Of a stretch of DNA of 64,000 nucleotides, positions 16,630 through 24,603 are shown piece by piece (the stretch's first letter is position 1; each line of letters starts with the position of its first letter). Source of the DNA: Culturomica massiliensis. GTDB taxonomy: Bacteria > Bacteroidota > Bacteroidia > Bacteroidales > Marinifilaceae. The notes under the pieces are model-generated. The model worked only from the letters and a program-made list of their open reading frames with translations. It searched no databases and was not told the DNA's origin. The stretch covers positions 2,686,532-2,750,531 of the forward strand of contig NZ_LT594621.1 in assembly GCF_900091655.1 (NCBI RefSeq). Reading direction: 5' to 3'. Made by a program: the position numbers and the translations under genes.

Positions 16630-18825
16630 ATGAAATTTCCATTTTTTCACCAGTTAGATTCTAATGATTGTGGTGCAACATGCCTTAAAATGATTTGTTC
16701 GTATTATGGTAAAAATGTTTCACTACATGAACTAAGAAAACTATGTGATCCCGACATGCATGGGGTTACAGTGAAAGACTTAGCAGAAGCTGCAGGAAAA
16801 ACTGGATTTGAAACCGAAGCTGTTTTAATTAGCATTGAGGACATACAGAGAATGCCCTTGCCAGCTATTCTTTATTGGAACCAAAATCATTTTGTTGTTT
16901 TATATAAAATTGATACGAAAAGGCAGATTTACTACATTGCTAATCCAGCCTTTGGTAAATTAAAATTGAATAAAAATGATTTTTTTGAAAGTTGGATTGG
17001 TGCTGACGTAGATAAAAATACAAGAGGGGTCGCGATTCTATTAGATGCAGAAATAAATGTTTCTAATCGTAATTATAAGCAAAAGAGCGAGTATAAACAA
17101 GCAGTTAAACAGATAGTTACTCATATAAAGACAATCTCTCAAAAGTTTTCAAAATGGTATATCATTTCAATAATATTAGTATTGGTGTCCTTGCTGATGA
17201 ATTGGGCTATTCCTATTTTGTTTCAGAAGACAATAGATAGTGGAATAGGTGCTAAAAATATATCATTAGTTCAGTTATTTATTTTAGGGCAACTTGCGTG
17301 TGCTATTGGTTATATCTTCTTTTCAACGTTGTACGATCTTTTATTACTGAAAATTAATTTTAAAGTTTCAACTACATTTCTAGAGGATTTTCTAGGGAAA
17401 GTAATTAAACTTCCATTGTTTTTTTTCTTACGCAGAGTTAGTTCTGATTTGCTTCAACGAATTCAAGATTTAGAATTATTACAACGCTTTTTAACACGGC
17501 ATGTTATTAGGTTTCTAATTACAACTGCTAACTTTATCCTGTTCCTCTCTCTTTTAGGAACATATAGTTTAATTATTGTATCTATATTTCTTTTTTCAAG
17601 TTTAGCTATCCTAGGGTGGATAAGTATTTTTTTTAAAAAAAGGGCAATCTTAGATTTTTCAAGATTTGAAGTATTGTCAGATTATCGGAATAATTATTTT
17701 GAACTTATATCAGGAATGTCCGATATAAAAATTAATAATGCAAGTAATACAAAAGTTCAAAAGTCTAAATCTCTACTTCAGAAAACAAATAATTTACTTC
17801 TTCAGACATTATATGTGGAGAATTATCAGATCGTAGGAGTAAATATTCTTGATAATATTAAGAATTATTTTATTCTTGGTCTATGCGCATATTGGGTTGT
17901 TGAAGGAAGATTATCTCTAGGGGAAATGATAAGTATAAATTATATAATCGGTCAGCTTAGTGGTTCTATTAATTTCTATTCAAACTTTGTTAGAGATTTT
18001 CAAGATGCTCAAATCTCTGTCACAAGGCTTAATGAAATTAATAATACACATTCCGAGATTAGGGCTAGTGATATTTATACGAATGTAACATTAAGTCAGG
18101 GAGTTTATTTTAAAAATGTATCTTTTAAATATTCGAGCAATCAAGCTCACTATGTAATCAAAGATATTTCATTTGCTATTCCCAAAGGAAAGGTTACCGC
18201 ATTTGTTGGAGAAAGTGGTAGTGGAAAAACTACTATATTAAAATTATTATTAGGATTTTATCCTGTACAAACTGGAGAAATCCTTTTAGATGATAAAAAT
18301 CTTAATGAGGTCAATATTGAAAAATGGCGATCTATGTGTGGTGCTGTTTTACAAGATGGGTATATTTTTAGTGGGACTTTTATGGAAAATATCGCATTGG
18401 CCGATATGAAACCTGATGTAGCCAGAGTTATATATGCAGCCAAAATAGCATGTATTAATGATTTTATTGAATCTCTTCCTATGCAATATAATACTCTAAT
18501 TGGGAAAAATGGAATAATGTTAAGTGGTGGAGAAAAACAGCGAATTTTGATTGCAAGGGCAGTATATAAAAATCCAGAATTTTTGCTGTTAGATGAGGCT
18601 ACAAACTCGTTAGATTCAATTAATGAATTAAAAATAAGTGAGAATTTAAATAAATTCTATAAAGATAAAACAGTAGTAATCATCGCTCATCGTTTGAGTA
18701 CCATTAGAAATGCCGATACCATTATAGTCTTAAATCATGGGAAAGTTGCGGAAGTTGGGAATCATGAGATTTTAATAGACAGGAAAAATATTTATTATAA
18801 TTTAATAAAAAATCAACTTAGATAA
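16630..18825 (+). CDS. C39-peptidase-containing ABC exporter (PCAT) for the peptide
   Basis: A 731-residue fusion that removes the Gly-Gly leader and pumps the peptide out of the cytoplasm. The N-terminal C39 domain (about 1-135) has Gln8, Cys14 in NDCGATCLK and His87 in NHFVVLYK. The usual third residue, Asp before Pro, is Asn105 here (IANPAFGK). Six membrane helices span about 175-440. The ATPase domain has Walker A GESGSGKTT (527-535), Q-loop VLQDG, signature LSGGEKQR (631-638), Walker B LLLDEAT and switch AHRLST. The start ATG overlaps the stop of the maturase (ATGA), which indicates translational coupling. Substrates are most likely the three double-glycine precursors in this cluster. 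Confidence 0.93.
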   Translation: MKFPFFHQLDSNDCGATCLKMICSYYGKNVSLHELRKLCDPDMHGVTVKDLAEAAGKTGFETEAVLISIEDIQRMPLPAILYWNQNHFVVLYKIDTKRQIYYIANPAFGKLKLNKNDFFESWIGADVDKNTRGVAILLDAEINVSNRNYKQKSEYKQAVKQIVTHIKTISQKFSKWYIISIILVLVSLLMNWAIPILFQKTIDSGIGAKNISLVQLFILGQLACAIGYIFFSTLYDLLLLKINFKVSTTFLEDFLGKVIKLPLFFFLRRVSSDLLQRIQDLELLQRFLTRHVIRFLITTANFILFLSLLGTYSLIIVSIFLFSSLAILGWISIFFKKRAILDFSRFEVLSDYRNNYFELISGMSDIKINNASNTKVQKSKSLLQKTNNLLLQTLYVENYQIVGVNILDNIKNYFILGLCAYWVVEGRLSLGEMISINYIIGQLSGSINFYSNFVRDFQDAQISVTRLNEINNTHSEIRASDIYTNVTLSQGVYFKNVSFKYSSNQAHYVIKDISFAIPKGKVTAFVGESGSGKTTILKLLLGFYPVQTGEILLDDKNLNEVNIEKWRSMCGAVLQDGYIFSGTFMENIALADMKPDVARVIYAAKIACINDFIESLPMQYNTLIGKNGIMLSGGEKQRILIARAVYKNPEFLLLDEATNSLDSINELKISENLNKFYKDKTVVIIAHRLSTIRNADTIIVLNHGKVAEVGNHEILIDRKNIYYNLIKNQLR

Positions 18826-18920
18826 CTTGTGTTAAGTGCCGTATTTATTATTAAATTATATATTTTTGTTTATCAATATTTTGTAAGTATTTCTAATGTA
18901 GAGTCATTAAGATAAAGATT

Positions 18921-19253
18921 ATGGATAAAACAATAATAATTAAGACTTCAAAGGAAATCACTCCAATAAATACAAAGGATATTTCACATATAGAAATTGA
19001 TTCAGATTGCTGTACATTCCATTTTGATGATGGTAGTAAATTTTCCTGTTCTAAATCATTAAATAATATAGAGCGTTTATTACCTTCTTATTTTATTCGA
19101 GTTCATCGTAATTGTATTATTAATACAAATAAGATAGTAAAAATCAATATAAAGAATAGAATAGCATCTTTGCAAAACGGAAATAATGTTAAAATATCAG
19201 TAAGAAAATTGAAATATATAAAATATTCACTAATTTCTCTCCAGAAAGATTAA
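18921..19253 (+). CDS. Stand-alone LytTR DNA-binding regulator
   Basis: A 110-residue protein consisting of a LytTR domain only. ISHIEIDSDCCTFHFDDGSK and the block LLPSYFIRVHRNCIINTNKI are the characteristic strands of that fold; no receiver domain is attached. LytTR proteins bind promoter DNA and often control bacteriocin or peptide-signal genes. With no cognate kinase adjacent, its trigger is unknown; it may sense conditions directly or partner with a distant histidine kinase. It is 95 bases beyond the exporter, in the same direction, and between the exporter and the two downstream precursors. Control of the precursor promoters is inferred from this position. Confidence 0.9.
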   Translation: MDKTIIIKTSKEITPINTKDISHIEIDSDCCTFHFDDGSKFSCSKSLNNIERLLPSYFIRVHRNCIINTNKIVKINIKNRIASLQNGNNVKISVRKLKYIKYSLISLQKD

Positions 19254-19581
19254 ATTGTTATAATCAATAAGCTATTCATTCATAAGTAGAATAATTACGT
19301 TTAAAGGTAGAACCTATCCACTCACAGAATAGAAAATTCCTATTTATATTATAACTTCTTTTTACCGTAAATTGCTTACGGTTAAAAAAGTCTAGAAGAA
19401 ATTTAACAAAGATTCTCCTTCTAGAAAATTATCGGAAAATAATAGATAATTAACGACTCAGCATTTCAACTGTACTGTGGCGTAATTTTAAGTTCATGAG
19501 CATCGAAGAATAATGAGATGTATTACTGTGACCAATATATTTAATCTTTAAAAATAGTATATAATTAAAAAGTTATGAATC
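19254..19581. promoter_or_regulatory. AT-rich intergenic region with a palindrome before precursor 2
   Basis: There is no gene in this 328-base stretch. ACCGTAA (19364-19370) and TTACGGT (19376-19382) form a palindrome, bordered by T on the left and A on the right, which lengthens the stem. It could be a LytTR operator or a terminator for the regulator gene. No convincing TAnnTTTG box was found near precursor 2. Confidence 0.4.
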
Positions 19582-19803
19582 ATGAAAAAAATTAGTAGAA
19601 TAAAAAGTTATGTTGATTCTTTAGAATCCGAACAACTAATAGGAGATAAAGGTTTTATGTTATTCTGTGGAGGATCATTAATAATGGATAGCGTTATGGC
19701 AGTGGATAAAAATAAACATAATGAACATTGTTGTAATGATGGCTCGGGTAAAAATAAACATAATGAACATTGTTGTAATGCCAGTAGCACTCTTCTACTA
19801 TAA
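19582..19803 (+). CDS. Double-glycine precursor 2 with two tandem cores
   Basis: A 73-residue precursor. The leader, KISRIKSYVDSLESEQ then GFMLFCGG, aligns with the precursors at 11501 and 20199. After the Gly-Gly come a hydrophobic spacer, the core DKNKHNEHCCNDGSG and, immediately, a second core KNKHNEHCCNASS, then a hydrophobic end. The DNA of the two cores is almost identical over about 35 bases, so the second arose by a recent in-frame tandem duplication. It may yield a longer product with four Cys, or two cores per precursor. The upstream ATAAATTGCTA box of the other two precursors is missing, which suggests different expression. Confidence 0.85.
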   Translation: MKKISRIKSYVDSLESEQLIGDKGFMLFCGGSLIMDSVMAVDKNKHNEHCCNDGSGKNKHNEHCCNASSTLLL

Positions 19804-20198
19804 TAAAAATGTTTGTTAGTAATCTGTAATAAAGCTCCTTAATTTATTTAATTAGAAAAAAAGGTTAATATAACAAGAAATTCCGTAAATATTCTAGAAC
19901 CTAAACAAAGAAGAGGGAAACCAAAATTTATTCTCTAAGGGAAATTTAGCATTGAATATCATTTGCGGATAATATAAATGAACACCATGACACATCTGGC
20001 AATAATAGACCCACCGGTAAATAAATAGGGTGTGGATTTATCAAATGTTGTTTTGTAATAATTTGAACATTTAGTAATTAAATCCAAACGTTTATTTCCA
20101 TTTATCGTTCTTACGCAGAAAATATTATCCCTTTTTGAATAGGGAATAATTAATTACATAAATTGCTAGTGTCTAATACAAATCAAATCATTTGTGCT
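19804..20198. promoter_or_regulatory. Intergenic region and probable promoter before precursor 3
   Basis: There is no gene in this 395-base AT-rich stretch. Near its end the box ATAAATTGCTA (20158-20168) also occurs upstream of precursor 1, at a similar distance from the ATG. AACGTTTAT and ATCGTTCTT (about 20092-20113) form a loose direct repeat that could be a regulator site. Both readings are tentative. Confidence 0.35.
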
Positions 20199-20405
20199 AT
20201 GGAAAAAAAAGTTAGTAAAATCGAAAAATTTGTTCAATCATTAGAGAACGAACAAGTAATGAAAAGTAAAGGTTTCCAACTTTACAGTGGAGGACAAGTT
20301 GTGACAGATGCATTCGCTGCAGCGGACAAGAACAAACACAACAAACACTGTTGTAATGATGGCTCTGCTTGCCAGTCAACAACACAAGATTCGGGTCTAC
20401 GTTAA
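20199..20405 (+). CDS. Double-glycine precursor 3
   Basis: A 68-residue precursor starting MEKKVSKIEKFVQSLENEQ. I chose the ATG at 20199 because it aligns with the starts of the other precursors; an in-frame ATG at 20163 would add 12 residues unlike any of them. The leader ends GFQLYSGG. The released part has an alanine-rich spacer and the core DKNKHNKHCCNDGSACQ, with one Cys more than precursor 1, then a polar Ser/Thr-rich tail. It is closely followed by a strong terminator, so it closes the cassette. It is probably exported by the C39 ABC protein at 16630-18825. Confidence 0.87.
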   Translation: MEKKVSKIEKFVQSLENEQVMKSKGFQLYSGGQVVTDAFAAADKNKHNKHCCNDGSACQSTTQDSGLR

Positions 20406-20424
20406 ACCTAAATCTATAACAATA

Positions 20425-20467
20425 AAAGGGACTGTCTGGCTTTAGTTGTCAGGCAGTCCTTTTTTTT
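20425..20467 (+). terminator. Intrinsic terminator of precursor 3
   Basis: The stem ggactgtctg/caggcagtcc (20429-20438 with 20450-20459, one G-T pair) has an 11-base loop and eight T. It marks the left edge of the right-hand direct repeat. Confidence 0.88.
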
Positions 20468-20802
20468 CAGAGATCAGGTTTTCATTCTGAAAATCAGATT
20501 GATAGCCTTTGTCGGTTCGGTATTGCATTTATTTTGTATAGCGTACTGATACACTGAGTACTACCGATAGGTAAGATAATATTTCTATTCGATAATCAGT
20601 TTCCATTCCACTTATTCTCTCTAGTCCTTAGTAATGAATTAATTCCGGCCGCTCATTATTTTATATGTATTTGCCAGATATTTTATGTACTTTATTAAAA
20701 TTTTATCGTCAATTAAATATTTTTTTATCTTTATAAACTGAATGAGCAATAAAGTAGGGTATATCGCTACTCCTTGGTCGTAAAAAATGAAACGTTCAAA
20801 TT

Positions 20803-20955
20803 ATTACTCTACTTGATTTTGAGCTATTTAGCGGCGGATGTGCCGCAGGTACCGAAAGTGATTTCGGTGTAAGCGACAAGAACAAGCATAATGAAAGATG
20901 CTGTAATGGTTCTGCTGGTGATGATGTGGTTAAGGAAGGCCGTGGCTTATTCTGA
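20803..20955 (+). pseudogene. Leaderless fourth precursor copy
   Basis: This is the 3' two thirds of a precursor 1 duplicate: LLDFELFSGGCAAGT, then the core DKNKHNERCCN and the same tail, stopping at 20953-20955. Codons 1-20 and the ATG are deleted. The nearest upstream ATG (20787) is out of frame. Apart from Pro to Leu near its start, the readable protein is unchanged from precursor 1, so the deletion is probably recent. Confidence 0.88.
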
Positions 20956-21033
20956 TTACTGGGAGAAGTGGCGATCTTGAAGAAGGTTGTTCCTCTGCGA
21001 AATAATCTTCTTTTTAACTAAAATTCTATTGTT

Positions 21034-21284
21034 ATGATATTTAAACATTTTTTCTATTATGTATCGCTTGTTTTTTGGGTTTGGGCATAAATAGTTATGC
21101 TCAAAAAGCAGAGGTTAGAGGGCGGGGTTTGGATAAAGCTACTTATGAGCCGATTGCTTATGCCAATATTCTCGTGTTTACCGAAAGAGATTCCTTGATT
21201 AAAGGAACCATAACAGATGAAAAAGGTGCTTTTCGGATCGCCCGTATAACACCTGGAAATTACTCTATAAAAATTTCTTTCATC
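21034..21284 (+). pseudogene. 5' fragment of the outer-membrane protein gene
   Basis: It matches 11791-12042. One T is missing in the run after the codons for FKH, so the ATG at 21034 reads into a premature stop, while the following frame still encodes INSYAQKAEVRGRGLDKATY and ARITPGNYSIKISFI. The fragment ends where the repeat is cut off, after 84 codons of 797. Confidence 0.88.
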
Positions 21285-21287
21285 TAA

Positions 21288-21316
21288 TAGCACCCGGGGA
21301 CGGGGATAAAGTGCTA
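21288..21316. repeat. GGGGACGGGG repeat, single arm at the truncation point
   Basis: A complete single arm: TAGCACCCGGGGACGGGG followed by ataaagtgcta. It lies exactly between the truncated direct repeat and the 3'-truncated transposase remnant, so it marks a rearrangement breakpoint. Confidence 0.85.
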
Positions 21317-21998
21317 ACAAAAAGGAGGCCCTCATGACTTTTCATCGCCTTAAATGCTTCTGCTGAATTTTGCCCCCGGTCAAGAATATAAACAGAAGAA
21401 TGATCTTTGACCTTTTGAAAATGACCCATTACATTCTGAGGAAGAACCACGGACTCATTGCTTTCACGATCATCCGAATGAATCGTGGCAAAAAAAGCGA
21501 ACATGCTGTCAAAGTTGATGGTGTACTTCATCATTTTCTTTTTCCCATAGAGATTACCGCAGGATATGCCCTGTTGCAGGCAGTTACACGCTTCACTTAC
21601 AAGAGTACTGTCCACACGCTGAAGACACAGGTTTTCGATTTCACGGGTACTGTATAAAGAACTGAATATATGATAGATTGTTTCGTAACATTCACGGAAA
21701 AAACAGTATTCATCGTGGACAAACGGTCAGATATTGAACTGTGGGATATCGTTGGTTTACCTTTAAAATTAAATAAAGTCCGGAAAAAAGGCGAAGAAAA
21801 AGAATCGGCAAGACCACGCTGGCTTAATTTATCCGTACGCAGGATGCCAGATAAAAATAAATAAAACATCAGACGGCCATTCAAGACTTTGGCATAATGA
21901 TCGACCTTACTTTTGGTGGCTATTTTGAGGATATGTTCATCAGGAATCTGACGCAATAGCTGAATCAAATCAATTTTCTGATTAAAGATGGTTGACAT
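21317..21998 (-). pseudogene. IS4-like (DUF4372-type) transposase remnant
   Basis: The N-terminal part (complement of 21998 to about 21650) encodes MSTIFNQKIDLIQLLRQIPD and GRLMFYLFLSGILRTDKLSQ, typical of transposases with a DUF4372 N-terminus. At about 21650 the frame shifts. The continuation RVDSTLVSEACNCLQQG holds the first catalytic Asp, and YILDRGQNSAEAFKAM the second. The sequence ends at the repeat at 21316 without the Glu motif, so it is both frameshifted and 3'-truncated. It cannot be active. No terminal inverted repeats were identified. 21999-22249 holds nothing else recognisable apart from the next gene's leader. Confidence 0.82.
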
Positions 21999-22249
21999 AT
22001 ATCTATTGTTTATGAAAACAAATACAGATATTTAAACACAAGTCAATGCATTATAAAACAATTAGTTATCAACAAAAAAACATAATTGTTAGTAACTGAT
22101 ATGGTTTTTTGATCTCTCAAATTGGAGGGACTTTTCTGCCGAACAGGACCACCCCAGTCCCCCTGTGCTGAAAATTAAAACATTACTGTTTTCATCCAAT
22201 TATCAGAACAATTTTATCTAACTTTGCACCGATAATTCTTTACAACGCT

Positions 22250-24184
22250 ATGGAAAATATAAATGCTGACCAATATAGTGAGGAACAAAAAGATCTTTTA
22301 AAGCTTATTCCTTCTTATTCCTCACAAGGAGTTGTTATTTATGGTCAGGATGGTGGTTTGATATATGCTAATCAGACAGCTTTGAAAATGTTTGGAGTGG
22401 GAATAACGGATGTGCTCGGGATTAATATTTTCAAAGATCCGAATGTGGAGGATAAAGATAAAGAAGCATTAAAGCAAGGAAAAGATGTTGCTTTTGAAAC
22501 GGATTATGATTTTGAGCTGGGGCATGATTTTTTAGGTTCGACAATTCGTGGACAACGAAAATATTTTATCACCAAGATTGTCATTATGCGTGATAATCAG
22601 CAGAATATATTGGGTTATCTCCTGACATGTGAAGATGTGTCTGAAAAAAAATATCAGGAAATTGCCTTGATCGAAAGCCATAAGAAGATAGAAACCATTC
22701 ACCGGAACTTAGCTCTGGCTTTAGAGGCGGGTAATTTGATTGCCTGGAATTACAATGTTGCAGAGGAAATGTTTTATCCGGTCAGAAATGAATTGAGCAC
22801 TGAAAAGATTTCGTTGGAAAATGCTTTGGAAAGGATTCATCCGGAAGATAGGGAAAAGTTTATAGTTACCCTGGAGTCTATTCTTCATAAAGGACAATCG
22901 TCCGGTAATGTTGTTCTTCGTTTTTTGCATGACAGATATCTTTATTTTGATTGTAAATTTTTAGGAATCAAGGATAAAATGGGGCAAATCGCCGACATTA
23001 CTTTTATTCAGCGGGATATTACCCAAGAATTAGAATATCAGGAAAAGTTACTTCAAGCCAAGAAAAAAGCGGAAGAGGCAGATCGGTTGAAGTCGGCATT
23101 CCTCGCTAATATGAGTCATGAAATCCGTACACCTTTGAATGCTATAGTCGGTTTTTCCGATTTATTGGCTTTGAGCGATAATGAGCAAGATAAACAGGAA
23201 TATGTAAATATAATTTCTGAGAATAATGAACTTTTGCTGCGTTTGATCGGGGATATATTGGATTTATCGAAAATAGAGGCTAACATGATCGAATTGCATC
23301 CGGAATATTTTGACGTTTCCGAATTATATGATAGTTTATATTCAACACTGCGATTGAAAGTGACGGATCCGGGGATTGAATTTATACTGGATAATCCGTA
23401 TGCTGAATGCTGGGTAACCCTGGATAAAAACCGCCTGAAGCAAATATGTATAAATTTTGTCACGAATGCTATTAAATGTACTAAATCCGGGCATATCAAA
23501 ATGGGCTACGAGTATGTTGATGGCGGAATACGTTTATATGTTGAAGATACCGGAGTCGGTATAGCTAAAGAAAATCATTACCGCGTGTTTCAGCGTTTCC
23601 AGAAATTAAATGACTTTGCACAGGGAACCGGATTGGGACTGGCGATTTGCCGTGCTATCGTTGAACGGAAAAAGGGGAAAATCGGGTTTGAGTCTGAGCC
23701 TGGAGTTGGGTCAACTTTTTGGGCCTGGATGCCTTGTGAAGCTAAACTTGAAACAGGCGAAAAGATTCGGGAACGACTTTCGGATAAAGCTGTTTTTAAA
23801 CCTGAAACGCCGCCTGTAAATACACGGTGTTTAAAAATTATGGTTGCTGAAGATAATAATAGCAATTATTTACTTATGGAACGTATCCTGTGCTCGCATC
23901 ATCTAAAACGGGTCTATAATGGTCAGGAAGCTGTTGAAAAAGTCAGTAGAGAACCCTTTGATGTTATATTTATGGATATGAGAATGCCGGTTATGGGCGG
24001 ATTGGAAGCTACACAGAAAATCCGGAAATTTAATAAAGACATTGCTATTATTGCAGTCACGGCCAATGCATTTGATACGGATAAAGAAAACGCTTTGCAG
24101 GCAGGCTGTAATGCTTTTCTGACCAAGCCCCTGAAAAAGAAAGAATTGTTTGAACTGCTCGAAAGCATTTCTGTCAGTCATTAG
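22250..24184 (+). CDS. Hybrid sensor histidine kinase with PAS domains and a C-terminal receiver
   Basis: A 644-residue cytoplasmic sensor; no membrane segment is visible. Two PAS domains (about residues 12-135, GVVIYGQDGGLIYANQTALK, and about 150-265) lead through a coiled coil into the HisKA domain (FLANMSHEIRTPLNAIVGFS, phospho-His near 290). A HATPase domain follows, with DKNRLKQICINFVTNAIK, EDTGVGI and GTGLGLAICR, then a receiver domain (about 526-640; DVIFMDMRMPVMGG with Asp near 574, AVTANAF, TKPL). Phosphate would pass from the kinase to its own receiver and then to an unknown partner, as no phosphotransfer or response-regulator gene is next to it. Signal unknown. Confidence 0.93.
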   Translation: MENINADQYSEEQKDLLKLIPSYSSQGVVIYGQDGGLIYANQTALKMFGVGITDVLGINIFKDPNVEDKDKEALKQGKDVAFETDYDFELGHDFLGSTIRGQRKYFITKIVIMRDNQQNILGYLLTCEDVSEKKYQEIALIESHKKIETIHRNLALALEAGNLIAWNYNVAEEMFYPVRNELSTEKISLENALERIHPEDREKFIVTLESILHKGQSSGNVVLRFLHDRYLYFDCKFLGIKDKMGQIADITFIQRDITQELEYQEKLLQAKKKAEEADRLKSAFLANMSHEIRTPLNAIVGFSDLLALSDNEQDKQEYVNIISENNELLLRLIGDILDLSKIEANMIELHPEYFDVSELYDSLYSTLRLKVTDPGIEFILDNPYAECWVTLDKNRLKQICINFVTNAIKCTKSGHIKMGYEYVDGGIRLYVEDTGVGIAKENHYRVFQRFQKLNDFAQGTGLGLAICRAIVERKKGKIGFESEPGVGSTFWAWMPCEAKLETGEKIRERLSDKAVFKPETPPVNTRCLKIMVAEDNNSNYLLMERILCSHHLKRVYNGQEAVEKVSREPFDVIFMDMRMPVMGGLEATQKIRKFNKDIAIIAVTANAFDTDKENALQAGCNAFLTKPLKKKELFELLESISVSH

Positions 24185-24603
24185 ATTTTTAAATACACCA
24201 ATTAGGACTGAATAGTGATTGGGCTACGATGTAATTATTGGTCCGGTATTCGAAGAGTTTTGTATAGGAGTGTGCGTGCCTGAAAGGATTATGCGCAGAC
24301 CGATGAAAGCCATTGTAAAATATGGATATTGAACCTGTCAGGGCTGATTGAATTCCAAGAACTATAGGGACGGTATTGGGAAATAGGGAAGGCTTTTTCA
24401 TTTCCAAAATGATTCTAAGCAGGAGATTTCACGATTGGTTTTATTTCGTCAATCTGGATTTAGAGAAACGAAAAACCGCAGTAGAATTGATCTGCAGCGG
24501 TTTGTTTGCTTTAAGTAAACTCGGCCGGAATAACACACAACATCTATATTGCATTGAAAACAAGCAAGTTATCAACTTTCAATATTTCAAGGTCACGATT
24601 TAG
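24185..24603. other. Intergenic stretch after the histidine kinase
   Basis: No supported gene in about 420 bases. A hairpin aaaccgc (24473-24479) / gcggttt (24497-24503), followed by a T-rich stretch, may terminate transcription coming from the kinase gene, though it is nearly 300 bases beyond the stop. A 75-codon plus-strand ORF here looks fortuitous. Confidence 0.5.

Larger units (their letters stand above)
14192..16633 (+). pseudogene. Radical SAM/SPASM peptide maturase split by an IS30 element
   Basis: The 5' part (14192-15303) encodes a radical SAM core with the cluster motif CNLSCWYC (Cys95, Cys99, Cys102), FFGGEPL (about 140-146) and FQITLDG, and ends its own sequence at LLLN. The 3' part resumes at 16447 with SRFKNKMCYSCRIAPICTEI and a SPASM-type set of cysteines, stopping at 16633. 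Removing 15304-16446 joins CTG AAC TCA AGA in frame and gives 432 residues, a normal length for this family. Such enzymes generate a 5'-deoxyadenosyl radical and crosslink or epimerize Gly-Gly leader peptides. The truncated protein lacks the last auxiliary-cluster cysteines, so it is probably inactive here. The 3' part overlaps the exporter start by ATGA. Confidence 0.9.
20468..21284. repeat. Direct repeat, right copy (internally deleted and truncated)
   Basis: It corresponds to 11068-12042 minus 158 bases. The left copy reads acgttcaaa before the deleted block and aaatcaag at its end; the right copy joins them at shared TCAA, a microhomology signature. The copy stops abruptly at 21284, where a GGGGACGGGG repeat and a transposase remnant begin. 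It holds no functional gene: the precursor has lost its leader and the barrel-protein fragment is frameshifted. The promoter box is also mutated. Confidence 0.93.

Noticed and set aside
24376..24603. 75-codon ORF after the histidine kinase
   Set aside because: It crosses a terminator-like hairpin and has no recognisable features.
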